DNA of 64,000 bases from JADCRZ01 sp037718865 (GTDB taxonomy: Bacteria; Bacteroidota; Bacteroidia; Chitinophagales; Chitinophagaceae). Below the pieces are notes generated by a model. It was given only the letters and a program-made list of their open reading frames with translations, had not been told where the DNA came from and searched no databases. The stretch covers positions 1-64,000 of the forward strand of contig JBBJMP010000022.1 in the NCBI GenBank assembly GCA_037718865.1. The letters run 5' to 3'. The translations under genes were made by a program, and so were the position numbers. This document shows, piece by piece, positions 42,496 through 51,021 of the stretch (position 1 is its first letter; each line of letters begins with the position of its first letter).

Positions 42496-45438
42496 TTAAA
42501 TTCTACCGAAATATTTATCAATCAGATCTCTAAATGGCTTTTCATCCTTTATAAATGCAAAATCTTTAGTGACCGTTAAACGGGTTATTTTAGCGGGTAA
42601 GCGTACCAGCGCTTTTTCAAGCCATAACAACGCCTGCCTTGACTGCTTCATATTTATATAGGCAACGGATATCAGATAGATGGCTGTGGAATTTAGAGAA
42701 TCTTTAATAAAGGCATTATTAAGAAATATTAGGGCACTGTCAGGGTTATTCAGCCTGATGTATAGTTCGCCTAATTCCATATTAAAATTGGCAAACCTGT
42801 TCTCTGCTTTACTTGAAATAATCGTTCTAAAATCTTTTAAGGCTGATGCGTAATTACTCAGATTTACAAAACAGTTGGCACGGTTATAAATAGATGAAAC
42901 AGCAATGGAATCAGCCGGATTTGCGGAAAGGCAAAAGTTGTAGTGATAAATGGCCCGGTCGTATTTTCCTATTCTTTGGTATAACTCTCCCAGTAAAAAG
43001 TACCACTGGGCGCTGCCCACATTCTTCTCAATGGCTTTTTCAAGGTCCTCCTGCGCTTTTTCCAATTCATTTAGTTTTAAGTAGGTCTTTCCACGATTAA
43101 AGTAAAACTCACGGGCATACATGTTCTTTCTAACGGCAGTGTTAAAATGCTGGAGGGCACTTGATAAGTCACCCGATTGAAAATGAGATTCACCTTTATT
43201 ATTATACAGGTCCGCCAAAAATATATCGTCAAGAGACGGCTTACCGGCTTTTGAGGTAGAAAGCGCTGCATCATAACTGGTTATCGCGTTGCTATATTTT
43301 TTTGATTTCAGATAAGCGTCTCCGAGGTATTTATAGGTTTGAGGTAATTTCGGGTTGAGTTTAATAGCTTCAGTAAAGTCAGAAACGGCTTCCGCATAGT
43401 TAGATTGGGTGAATTTCAGCATACCCCGTTGTTTATAGGCATCATGACTCTGCGGATTTAAATAAACAGCTTCATCAAAATCTTGCAACGCCCTGGCCAG
43501 ATCATTTAACTTGAAATATATTTCTCCTCTTTTCAGTGTGTATTGATGTTTGTCAGGATCAATCGAAATTGCATGACTGATCCATGTTAGTGCAGAATCG
43601 GTCCTGCCTGCGTCGTAATGCGAAAGTCCCGACTTGAAGAAGTCGGCGCTGATTTGTTCTATACGCTTGAAGTAAGAACTGTCAAGGCCTCGGATCTTGG
43701 CCTTGGCAAAATCTTCGCCCGCCTTGGTTATCTTTTTCAGGTCAACTTCTACCAATCCCCTGAAATAATATGGATATGCTTTAGAGGAATCGATACTGAT
43801 AGCCTTAGTGAAACTCAGCAACGCCTCGTTGGGTTTATTAAGCTTGTATTGTAACTCCCCTTTAAGGTTGTGCAGCAAGGATAATTTATTATCTATTGCT
43901 ATGGCCCTGTCTAAAATATCTATAGCTGCTCCGGTATTGCCCAGGTTTACGTTCAACCAGGCAATCTTCTGAAGAATGGTAATATTTGTTTTCTCGAGGT
44001 CCGCACAAACGGTATAGGTAGCCAGGGCACCAGCATAATCGCCCTTTATCTCCTGGAGCACCGCTTTCAGCTTATGGGCCTGTAAATTATATGGATCACT
44101 TTCAATCGCTCTTTTATAGTCCTTCAGGGCCTGATCATAATTTTCAAGTCTTTCATAACATTTCCCGCGACCAATAAGGTAATCTGCGTTTGCCGGATCT
44201 TTTTTCAATGCCTTGTCGTATTCATCAATGGCTGCTTTATACTGGCCTGCCATGAACTTTGCCTCCAGTCTCGCCAAATTATCAACCTTTACTTTTAGCT
44301 CCTGGATCTTGGCACTTAGTATGACTGCTTCCTCAGGCTTCTTTGACAAGGCCAGGGTGTAATTTTCCAAGGCGTCATTATACCTTCTTGCGTTTTCTGC
44401 AAACAACGCTTCCTTCATATATTGATTATACTGGTCATCAGAAGAACCCCTGGTAACATCGATATTCTTCCTTGCTTGCTGGATCATGGTTTGCAGATAG
44501 GCCACATCACTTTTACTGATCACCGTAGTGGATTCTTTGGTGATGACTTCCGCCTCATTGAAAAACCGGTAGGCATTTACGTACTTCTTATTATTTAAGG
44601 CAATATTTCCTGAGTCGATTAAATTTCTAAACGACCTGTAAGTCCTGACACTGTCATTTACCCTTCGCCTTTCGGACTGACCGGTAAGGTCTGTTTCATC
44701 ACTGGCCGGTTGCGGCGCATTACTCCCGGCATTACCCAAACCGGTATTGCCAGGAGAATCCTCTACGATGGCTATGTCGTTTTCAGAACCATTTTTTTCG
44801 TCCTTCGGGCTTTGAAAATGCACGTCAATAATGTATGCCCTCCACTTGTTATCCTGCTTATCCAGTTTAAGTTCGGCTACCCTTTTTTGAAGCGAATAGT
44901 TATCATTCGATATTCTTGATTTGTTGCTAAACAGGCAGTCATAGAATACTTTTATATAAAGGAATTGGCCTTTCTTTATTTTTGATGTCCTGAAATTGCT
45001 GAAAACGACAGAAGCGTCGTTATTTTTTTTGTAGAGCAGGTCAAAATCTTTTAGATAATCCACTACCCGTTTTTCTTTACTTTCATTCTCCTGGTTAAGC
45101 GGACGCAGGTCATCTTCAATAAGGATGGTTGAATCATAAAAGATCTTATTGTCCGGATGGGAGTAGCTTTCTCTGATAATTTTTTCCACTTCAGGTACTT
45201 CCAGATCTAACCCGGTGGATATGAAAATTAATAAATCCATGAACCTTTTTACGACTCTTTCGGCTTTGGACGAGATATTAATTTCATCATTTTTAGTAAT
45301 GCGAAAATTGGATTGTATGGCGGTATCAGCTTTAAGCAACACGCGGCCATCGTTTTTTGCCATATTCTGACCGCGGGCAAAAAATGCGGTACCAACGAGC
45401 AAGCAAAGGTTCAACCACTTAAACAATCCAGGTTTCAT
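42496..45438 (-). CDS. Exported large TPR protein with N-terminal NTF2-like domain
   Basis: A 980-aa exported protein. Signal peptide residues 1-24 (AFFARGQ); an N-terminal alpha+beta domain (about 50-220: helix AERVVKRFMDLL, then strands LYIKVFYDCLF and WRAYIIDVHF) of the NTF2-like kind; a polar spacer (about 220-260); then about 17 TPRs from residue 265 to 960 (AIDEYDKALKKDPANADYLIGRG, ALKDYKRAIESDPYNLQAH and so on). The TPR array forms a superhelical scaffold for protein binding in the periplasm or at the surface. It is the first gene of a three-gene minus-strand operon and is divergent from the TerY-P triad. Confidence 0.88.
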   Translation of the reverse strand: MKPGLFKWLNLCLLVGTAFFARGQNMAKNDGRVLLKADTAIQSNFRITKNDEINISSKAERVVKRFMDLLIFISTGLDLEVPEVEKIIRESYSHPDNKIFYDSTILIEDDLRPLNQENESKEKRVVDYLKDFDLLYKKNNDASVVFSNFRTSKIKKGQFLYIKVFYDCLFSNKSRISNDNYSLQKRVAELKLDKQDNKWRAYIIDVHFQSPKDEKNGSENDIAIVEDSPGNTGLGNAGSNAPQPASDETDLTGQSERRRVNDSVRTYRSFRNLIDSGNIALNNKKYVNAYRFFNEAEVITKESTTVISKSDVAYLQTMIQQARKNIDVTRGSSDDQYNQYMKEALFAENARRYNDALENYTLALSKKPEEAVILSAKIQELKVKVDNLARLEAKFMAGQYKAAIDEYDKALKKDPANADYLIGRGKCYERLENYDQALKDYKRAIESDPYNLQAHKLKAVLQEIKGDYAGALATYTVCADLEKTNITILQKIAWLNVNLGNTGAAIDILDRAIAIDNKLSLLHNLKGELQYKLNKPNEALLSFTKAISIDSSKAYPYYFRGLVEVDLKKITKAGEDFAKAKIRGLDSSYFKRIEQISADFFKSGLSHYDAGRTDSALTWISHAISIDPDKHQYTLKRGEIYFKLNDLARALQDFDEAVYLNPQSHDAYKQRGMLKFTQSNYAEAVSDFTEAIKLNPKLPQTYKYLGDAYLKSKKYSNAITSYDAALSTSKAGKPSLDDIFLADLYNNKGESHFQSGDLSSALQHFNTAVRKNMYAREFYFNRGKTYLKLNELEKAQEDLEKAIEKNVGSAQWYFLLGELYQRIGKYDRAIYHYNFCLSANPADSIAVSSIYNRANCFVNLSNYASALKDFRTIISSKAENRFANFNMELGELYIRLNNPDSALIFLNNAFIKDSLNSTAIYLISVAYINMKQSRQALLWLEKALVRLPAKITRLTVTKDFAFIKDEKPFRDLIDKYFGRI

Positions 45439-45857
45439 AAATGACTGTAATTAAATAATCATGTACTATAATACGTAAAATAATAATAAAACGATCTTGC
45501 AGGTGAGGATCAGGTAAGGAGTGGTTCTCATAAGATATTAATTATTAAGAGAATACGATAAAGGTACGAAAATTAATTAATTAAAATCATACTCCTGATC
45601 AAATAGCCTTTCAGAGCGGTGATTCTGCTAACTCGTTTTATTAATAAAATATTAATCAAGGGATTATATACTCACCTTTACGTAAAAGCGCTTGTCACCC
45701 AGAGACTTAAAGAAATAATTCAAGACTGGCGTGATTAGAAAATAAACAGCGGCGCAGGATTTGCATTTGGTTTGCCGTATATGGTGAATTTGTTAAAGCT
45801 ATAATAACCTTTGGACCATGTTTCCAAATGTATACATCAACACTAAATATTTAGAAA
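45439..45857. promoter_or_regulatory. Divergent intergenic region between exported TPR operon and TerY-P triad
   Basis: This 419-bp AT-rich gap is the only regulatory space between the two operons, so both promoters must be here. Long A/T runs and the segment TTAATTATTAAGAGAATAC are visible. I saw no dyad strong enough to call an operator, and no coding frame. Confidence 0.5.
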
Positions 45858-46496
45858 ATGAGAAGACTTCCCGTTTATCTTTTGTTAGACACGTCCGGAT
45901 CAATGACCGGCGAGCCCATTGAAGCCGTTAAAAACGGTGTGCAGGTAATGATCAGCTCCCTGCGGCAGAATCCGCAGGCGATTGAAACAGCCTATATAAG
46001 CATTATTACCTTTGACAGTGTTGCCAAACAGGTGGTTCCGCTCACAGATCTGGCTTCTTTTCAAATGGTTGACCTCCGTGCAACCGGCACCACCTCCCTT
46101 GGCGAGGCACTCAAGCTGGTTGCCACCTGTATAGATAACGAAGTGGCCAAAACCACTACCGAACAAAAAGGAGACTGGAAGCCATTGGTTTTCATTATGA
46201 CGGATGGCATACCTACAGATGACTGGCAAAATGGATTGGCCGAATTCAAAACCCGTAAAACGGCTTTCACGGTAGCCTGTGCAGCCGGAAGCGCTGCCGA
46301 TTCAAATTTACTGAAACAGATTACCGAGAACGTGGTTAGCCTGGATACTGCAGATAGCCAGAGCATTGCAAAATTCTTTACCTGGGTCAGTGCATCCATC
46401 GGCGTTACGTCCACAAAAGTGGAAGATTCGGGCAAAGAACTAACAGGTCTTAGCGAATTACCGCCTCCACCTTCGGAAATGAACATAGTTGTGTAA
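45858..46496 (+). CDS. TerY-like vWA domain protein (TerY-P triad)
   Basis: A 212-aa von Willebrand A domain protein with a complete MIDAS: D11-T-S13-G-S15 (LLLDTSGSM), the Thr of ATGTTSLGEAL and the Asp of IMTDGIPTDD. The fold and length match TerY proteins of tellurite-resistance-type stress systems. No signal peptide, so cytoplasmic. The next genes encode a PP2C phosphatase and a protein kinase, completing a TerY-P triad, a previously predicted phosphorylation module. The vWA protein probably scaffolds or is a phosphorylation target. ATG 45858 is the only reasonable start. Confidence 0.92.
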   Translation: MRRLPVYLLLDTSGSMTGEPIEAVKNGVQVMISSLRQNPQAIETAYISIITFDSVAKQVVPLTDLASFQMVDLRATGTTSLGEALKLVATCIDNEVAKTTTEQKGDWKPLVFIMTDGIPTDDWQNGLAEFKTRKTAFTVACAAGSAADSNLLKQITENVVSLDTADSQSIAKFFTWVSASIGVTSTKVEDSGKELTGLSELPPPPSEMNIVV

Positions 46497-46498
46497 TA

Positions 46499-47908
46499 AT
46501 GAATGATGTAACACAACTTGTTCAAACGCTTTTTCAAAGCAGGAACGTCACGGTGCCTGGCAACAGGACCGTGATCTTTGAAAAATTTGTGAATGACCCG
46601 GAGAACAGCAAAACGGTTCGTTTAATCATTGAAAATCTTGACCTGCTCATGGAGAATTGGAAATTGGAAAACAGGATTGCCGATATCATCCGGCAACCCA
46701 TCCGTATTTTGAATGCTGCTGTCGGTAAGCCTTATGAAACAAAAATGGATTTTGATCAATACAACTGGAATGATATTGAAACATTTGAGTTTGAGGGCCT
46801 GGAAGCTGTAGGTCTGTCTTACGATCAAGCCACCAGGCAGATTATGGGGGTTCCTACCTGGAGTGGCGAAACAGAGGTTAAATTACGATTTAAACTTGCA
46901 AGCCAGCCGGCCGATTCCCCATACAATGAGAAAAGGATTCCGCTCATTATTAATCCCGATCCAAAATTATTATGGAAAAATCTGGAAAGCAACAAGGATG
47001 ACCCTTATTGGAAACCGGATGATGTAACGGTATTCGAACCCCTGGGCGACAGGTATATTCTGGTGTCATGTAAACGGGGCCGTGCACATGCCAACGTCGG
47101 TTCGTTCCGGGAAGATGATTTTGCATTTAAACATCTGGAAGACAGTAACTGGAGCATAGTAGTAGTCGCAGATGGCGCAGGCAGTGCCAAAATTTCGAGA
47201 AAAGGATCAGCTCTTGCCTGTCATGCTGTTATTGAATATTTTACTGAAAATTTAAAGAATGAGGTACTGGATGAATTTGATGTGTTATTGCAACAGCATA
47301 AAGTAAATGCAGGGGAGGATACCCAGAAAAAATTAAACAACTTTGTGTACAACAACCTGGGTAAGGCCGCATTTTATGTTCACAAAAAACTCGAAGAATT
47401 CGCTACGCACGCAGGCGTGTCCTTAAAAGACCTGAACACCACCTTGATTTTTGCGTTGTTTAAAAAGTATGATATCGGTTATGCCCTGCTGACTTTTGGT
47501 GTTGGTGATTGCCCCATCGGCCTGCTCGATAAAGATGAAAAGAGCATTACCATGATGAATTGGATTGATGTGGGAGAATTTGGAGGTGGCACCCGGTTTA
47601 TAACCATGCCTGAAATATTTCAAAGCGAGAAATTTGCAACCCGTTTTGGTTTTAAGCTCATTGAAGACTTCTCTTACCTGATGCTTATGACTGACGGCAT
47701 TTATGATCCCAAATTTGTTGTGGAGGCCAACCTGGAGGATATAAAAAAATGGAAAGCGTTTTTAGCGGACCTGAACGGCAAAAATGAAGACGGGGCCAAA
47801 GTGGAACTGAACCCGGATAACCCGGAAATTACCAGCCAGTTTTCGACATGGATGGATTTTTGGAGTGCAGGCAATCACGATGACAGAACCCTGGCCATTG
47901 TATTTTAA
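46499..47908 (+). CDS. PP2C-family protein phosphatase of the TerY-P triad
   Basis: A 469-aa protein. Residues about 1-90 are helical with no recognised fold; about 95-165 look like an Ig-type domain (GLSYDQATRQIMGVPTWSGE is the putative-Ig pattern); 185-469 is a PP2C_2 phosphatase. Visible metal-site motifs are GSFREDDFAF, VVADGAGSA, GVGDCPIG, MTDGIYDP and HDDRTL. The gene begins 2 bp after the vWA stop. It should dephosphorylate the substrate(s) of the kinase in the next gene. Confidence 0.93.
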   Translation: MNDVTQLVQTLFQSRNVTVPGNRTVIFEKFVNDPENSKTVRLIIENLDLLMENWKLENRIADIIRQPIRILNAAVGKPYETKMDFDQYNWNDIETFEFEGLEAVGLSYDQATRQIMGVPTWSGETEVKLRFKLASQPADSPYNEKRIPLIINPDPKLLWKNLESNKDDPYWKPDDVTVFEPLGDRYILVSCKRGRAHANVGSFREDDFAFKHLEDSNWSIVVVADGAGSAKISRKGSALACHAVIEYFTENLKNEVLDEFDVLLQQHKVNAGEDTQKKLNNFVYNNLGKAAFYVHKKLEEFATHAGVSLKDLNTTLIFALFKKYDIGYALLTFGVGDCPIGLLDKDEKSITMMNWIDVGEFGGGTRFITMPEIFQSEKFATRFGFKLIEDFSYLMLMTDGIYDPKFVVEANLEDIKKWKAFLADLNGKNEDGAKVELNPDNPEITSQFSTWMDFWSAGNHDDRTLAIVF

Positions 47909-48050
47909 TTTTCCAGTTATGGGCAGCTCGTTTTGTGCACATAGGATTGCCATTACTAAAATTGCTTAGCCGATAGTTCTCCTTCAAATTAATGAACCCG
48001 TAAATAAAAGACTTGTGGCATACCTGGATCAATTTTCAAAAAAGACCGGA

Positions 48051-49559
48051 ATGAGTATAAAACTGGCAACATCCATGATTACTCCAGGTAAAACGTATCA
48101 GTATGTTGACAACGGAGAGCCTATGCGGGGCGGAATGAAAGACGTTTATTTCAGTCCCGATAAATCATATGTTGTGGCCTTTTACCGGGATGAACAGGAT
48201 TACAACACAAAAGAGCGGTTAAGAAAGATTGTCACCTTATACTACGATAATTTTTTCAACAGGGAGGGCGGCCAATATTACAAAGAGCTGTACTGCTGGC
48301 CAACAGACATGGTAGAGTTAGACAGAAGAATCGGTTTGATCGTTCCAAGTTACAATAAAGCTTTTTTCTTTAAAAAAGGCAGTGCAACCGGGGAAGGAAT
48401 AGAAGGCAAAGAAAAACAAGGGCTGTGGTTTGCTTCAGCCAAATTCAGAAATAAAAAATTCCCGTTAAGACTTGACGATGCCGAGCTTGGAAACTGGTTG
48501 AGCTATTATCAGATCAGTGTAAAAATAGCCAGGGGAGTAAAAAGGCTTCATGCGGCCGGATTGGCGCATTCAGATCTGTCGTACAAAAATGTGCTGGTTG
48601 ATCCGGTGAGTAAATCTGCAACCATCATTGATATTGATGGACTGGTTGTTCCAGGGCTGTTTCCGCCGGATGTGATCGGAACCGCTGATTTTATAGCACC
48701 CGAAGTATTGGCCACCAAACACCTTGATATCAGGGATGTGAACCGCAAACTTCCCAACCGTTCAACAGACCTGCATGCCCTGGCTGTCATGATTTATATG
48801 TACTTGTTGTACCGGCATCCTCTAAAAGGCGGAAAGGTAAACGACTTGGATACGGAGAAAGACGACCTGTTGTCTATGGGAGAAAAAGCCCTTTTCATTG
48901 AACATCCCACCGATCTGTCTAACCGGCCTAAACCGGACCAGGTCTCGAAATGGGCCCTACCCTGGGCCGACGTCAGCCGTATACCCTATACTGTTACCGG
49001 CCCTTACCTTAAAGCCTTGTTCGACCAGGCCTTCATATCGGGGTTGCATCATCCGGACCTGCGTCCGAATGCCGACAACTGGGAACAGGCCTTATTAAAG
49101 ACCACCGATCTGATGCAGCCCTGCAGCAATCACTTCTGCGAACAGAAGTGGTTTGTATACGACAATACGACTGTTCCTACATGCCCGTTTTGCGGAACAG
49201 TTATTAAAAGAAATTTACCGGTCCTGGATCTGTATTACCAATTTCAACCATCGGTGTGGAAGCCCGAACATCACCGGTTGATGGTCTACAACAACCAGTA
49301 TTTATTTCAATGGCATGTAAACAGGAATATCGTAAGAAATGAAAAGCTTACCGCAGATCAAAAACTTCCGGTCGGTTATTTTGCCTACCATAACGATAAA
49401 TGGGTTTTGGTAAACCAGAAGCTCACTTCTCTGAAAGACCTTAACGAAGACCGCGAGATACCTGTCGGAACAATGGTCGACCTAACCGAAGGGAAGAAAT
49501 TATTATTGTCAGCGGAAGAAGGAGGAAGAGTGGTGATGGTGACGATTGCGAACAAATAG
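48051..49559 (+). CDS. Protein kinase with C-terminal zinc ribbon (TerY-P triad kinase)
   Basis: About 502 aa when started at ATG 48051; GTG 48015 would add 12 residues. The kinase domain (1-360) has the catalytic loop AHSDLSYKNVLVD (Asp175, Asn180) and DIDGL (Asp196) for Mg2+, followed by APEVL. The glycine-rich loop region (MRGGMKDVYF) is atypical and the strand-3 VAVK lysine is not obvious (VVAFYR occupies its place). A zinc ribbon follows: CxxxxC near HFCEQ and CPFCG. The final 110 residues resemble a degenerate FHA fold. It starts 142 bp after the PP2C gene. The kinase should phosphorylate the vWA protein or a shared target. Confidence 0.9.
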   Translation: MSIKLATSMITPGKTYQYVDNGEPMRGGMKDVYFSPDKSYVVAFYRDEQDYNTKERLRKIVTLYYDNFFNREGGQYYKELYCWPTDMVELDRRIGLIVPSYNKAFFFKKGSATGEGIEGKEKQGLWFASAKFRNKKFPLRLDDAELGNWLSYYQISVKIARGVKRLHAAGLAHSDLSYKNVLVDPVSKSATIIDIDGLVVPGLFPPDVIGTADFIAPEVLATKHLDIRDVNRKLPNRSTDLHALAVMIYMYLLYRHPLKGGKVNDLDTEKDDLLSMGEKALFIEHPTDLSNRPKPDQVSKWALPWADVSRIPYTVTGPYLKALFDQAFISGLHHPDLRPNADNWEQALLKTTDLMQPCSNHFCEQKWFVYDNTTVPTCPFCGTVIKRNLPVLDLYYQFQPSVWKPEHHRLMVYNNQYLFQWHVNRNIVRNEKLTADQKLPVGYFAYHNDKWVLVNQKLTSLKDLNEDREIPVGTMVDLTEGKKLLLSAEEGGRVVMVTIANK

Positions 49560-49570
49560 CAGAACTCTTA

Positions 49571-49598
49571 CCCGTGGGTGGTGTTTTCACCAAACCAC
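49571..49598. repeat. GGTGTTTTCACC hairpin element, third copy
   Basis: CCCGTGGGTGGTG-TTTT-CACCAAACCAC, with a 5-bp perfect core (TGGTG/CACCA) and imperfect outer stem. It matches the CCCGTGG...TTTT...CCAC element at 15653-15680 and sits 11 bp after the kinase stop, between convergent genes. It may stop transcription in both directions. Confidence 0.6.
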
Positions 49599-49662
49599 AG
49601 CGGAGAAGCCATGTTGCAAGGCTTTCTACCAAATATGTTCTTCATGGGTCTCCGACTATCGA

Positions 49663-50361
49663 TCATTTGAAGTATTCGGCAATTTTCTGTAATTCCGTTT
49701 GAATCTCTTTTTGCTTGTTCTCACCGGCCAGAAGGAATGAGTTCTTAACTGAATTCAACTTATCTTTCGTTTGCACAATTTCTTTCGACATCACGCTGAT
49801 CTCCTGGTTCAAGGCCGAAATCTTATCACTTAAAGCCTGCAGCTCCTCTGCTTTTTTCTGAATGATTAGTTCTTTTTGTTTAACCTCTTTCTGATACTGC
49901 TGGGAATGGGCAGACTGAAAGGCATTCAGATCACGTCCAATCAGATTAATATACTCCTGGCCGGTAGTAATAAGCCTGTCCTTGGTAAGACCTGTTCGCT
50001 TCAGCACGTTAAAAGCGGTAATATACTTGGTAGCCTCATCGGCGATGGCGTCAATGTCCGCTTTACTTTCTACAAACTCTTTAAAATCCGTTCCCTGAAA
50101 AAGGGGATTTTTGGCGTTGGCTTCTTCAACCAGCTTTTCAAAATGCTGCTGGTGTTCCGGTAAGGCTATTGTGCCCGGCGGAGTAGCGTAAGGTTGCGCC
50201 GGAATGGCGATGTTGGCCCGGGTTGAGGTTGGGCCTGCCATGTATTCATCAGTCACTTCCGGGTTGCTTTTTACGGCAGACTTACTTTCTCCGGCCGGCT
50301 CTGCTTTTTTTTCGTCTGAAAATTCAACAAAGGGGCTCAGAATATTTTTAAGCAGACTCAT
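49663..50361 (-). CDS. Coiled-coil hypothetical protein near the TerY-P triad
   Basis: A 232-aa cytoplasmic protein. A polar Pro/Ala-rich part (about 12-75) is followed by helical segments and a clear coiled coil (about 155-220, ELQALSDKISALNQEISVMSKEI). The start at ATG 50361 (MSLLKNILSPFVEF) was chosen; the longer frame to 50472 encodes an implausible N-terminus. No family is recognised. It is convergent with the kinase gene and could be part of the TerY-P module, whose neighbourhoods often contain helical proteins of unknown role; this link is by position only. Confidence 0.72.
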   Translation of the reverse strand: MSLLKNILSPFVEFSDEKKAEPAGESKSAVKSNPEVTDEYMAGPTSTRANIAIPAQPYATPPGTIALPEHQQHFEKLVEEANAKNPLFQGTDFKEFVESKADIDAIADEATKYITAFNVLKRTGLTKDRLITTGQEYINLIGRDLNAFQSAHSQQYQKEVKQKELIIQKKAEELQALSDKISALNQEISVMSKEIVQTKDKLNSVKNSFLLAGENKQKEIQTELQKIAEYFK

Positions 50362-50558
50362 TATTGTTTTTTTATTTTTTATATAAGCTCCTTTTTCACA
50401 GCTGTGGGCCTGAAGCGGCCGTAAAAATAGTCGATATCCGGTTAGCACAATAACAAAGGCAAATAGCTGCAAACTTCATCTATAAATGCCCAGTCAACAA
50501 TTTGATTTTATTACAGGAAAGTATTTCCCTAATTTTAGTACAAACTACAATCAAAACA

Positions 50559-51017
50559 ATGGCCAGTTTTAAGCTTTATATCAATGGTAAAGATCACCAG
50601 GTTGACGTTGCCCCTGATACTCCAATTCTTTGGGTTTTAAGGGACCATCTTGGATTAGTTGGCACCAAATATGGTTGTGGCATCGCTCAATGCGGAGCCT
50701 GTACCGTTCACCTGGATGGTGCGGTTGTCCGATCCTGCGTATTTCCCGTATCGGCCGTGAAATCTTCAAAAATAATTACCATTGAAGGCTTGTCCGAGAA
50801 GGGGGACCATCCCTTGCAATTGGCCTGGGACGAAGTTGACGTGCCTCAATGCGGATATTGCCAGGCGGGCCAGATCATGGTTGCTGCCGCCCTTTTAAAA
50901 AAGAACCCCAAGCCGGGTTATGAAGAAATTGACGGAGCCATGAATGGTAATATTTGCCGTTGTGGCGCCTATCATCGGATTCGCGAAGCCATTAAATTAG
51001 CCAGTACAAAAATTTGA
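50559..51017 (+). CDS. 2Fe-2S subunit of molybdenum hydroxylase (isoquinoline oxidoreductase alpha type)
   Basis: A 152-aa protein. The plant-type ferredoxin cluster CGIAQCGAC...C and the second helical cluster CGYCQAG/CRCG are both complete, so two [2Fe-2S] centres are expected. Start ATG 50559 gives the standard N-terminus; an upstream in-frame extension has no coding sense. It starts a two-gene operon with the large molybdopterin subunit. No FAD subunit gene is present, so electrons likely pass to a cytochrome or other periplasmic acceptor, as in the isoquinoline 1-oxidoreductase class. Confidence 0.95.
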   Translation: MASFKLYINGKDHQVDVAPDTPILWVLRDHLGLVGTKYGCGIAQCGACTVHLDGAVVRSCVFPVSAVKSSKIITIEGLSEKGDHPLQLAWDEVDVPQCGYCQAGQIMVAAALLKKNPKPGYEEIDGAMNGNICRCGAYHRIREAIKLASTKI

Positions 51018-51021
51018 ACGT

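Noticed and set aside
50472..50558. Upstream extensions of the coiled-coil protein and the 2Fe-2S subunit
   Set aside because: The extra residues have no coding character, and internal ATG codons (50361 and 50559) match family starts.
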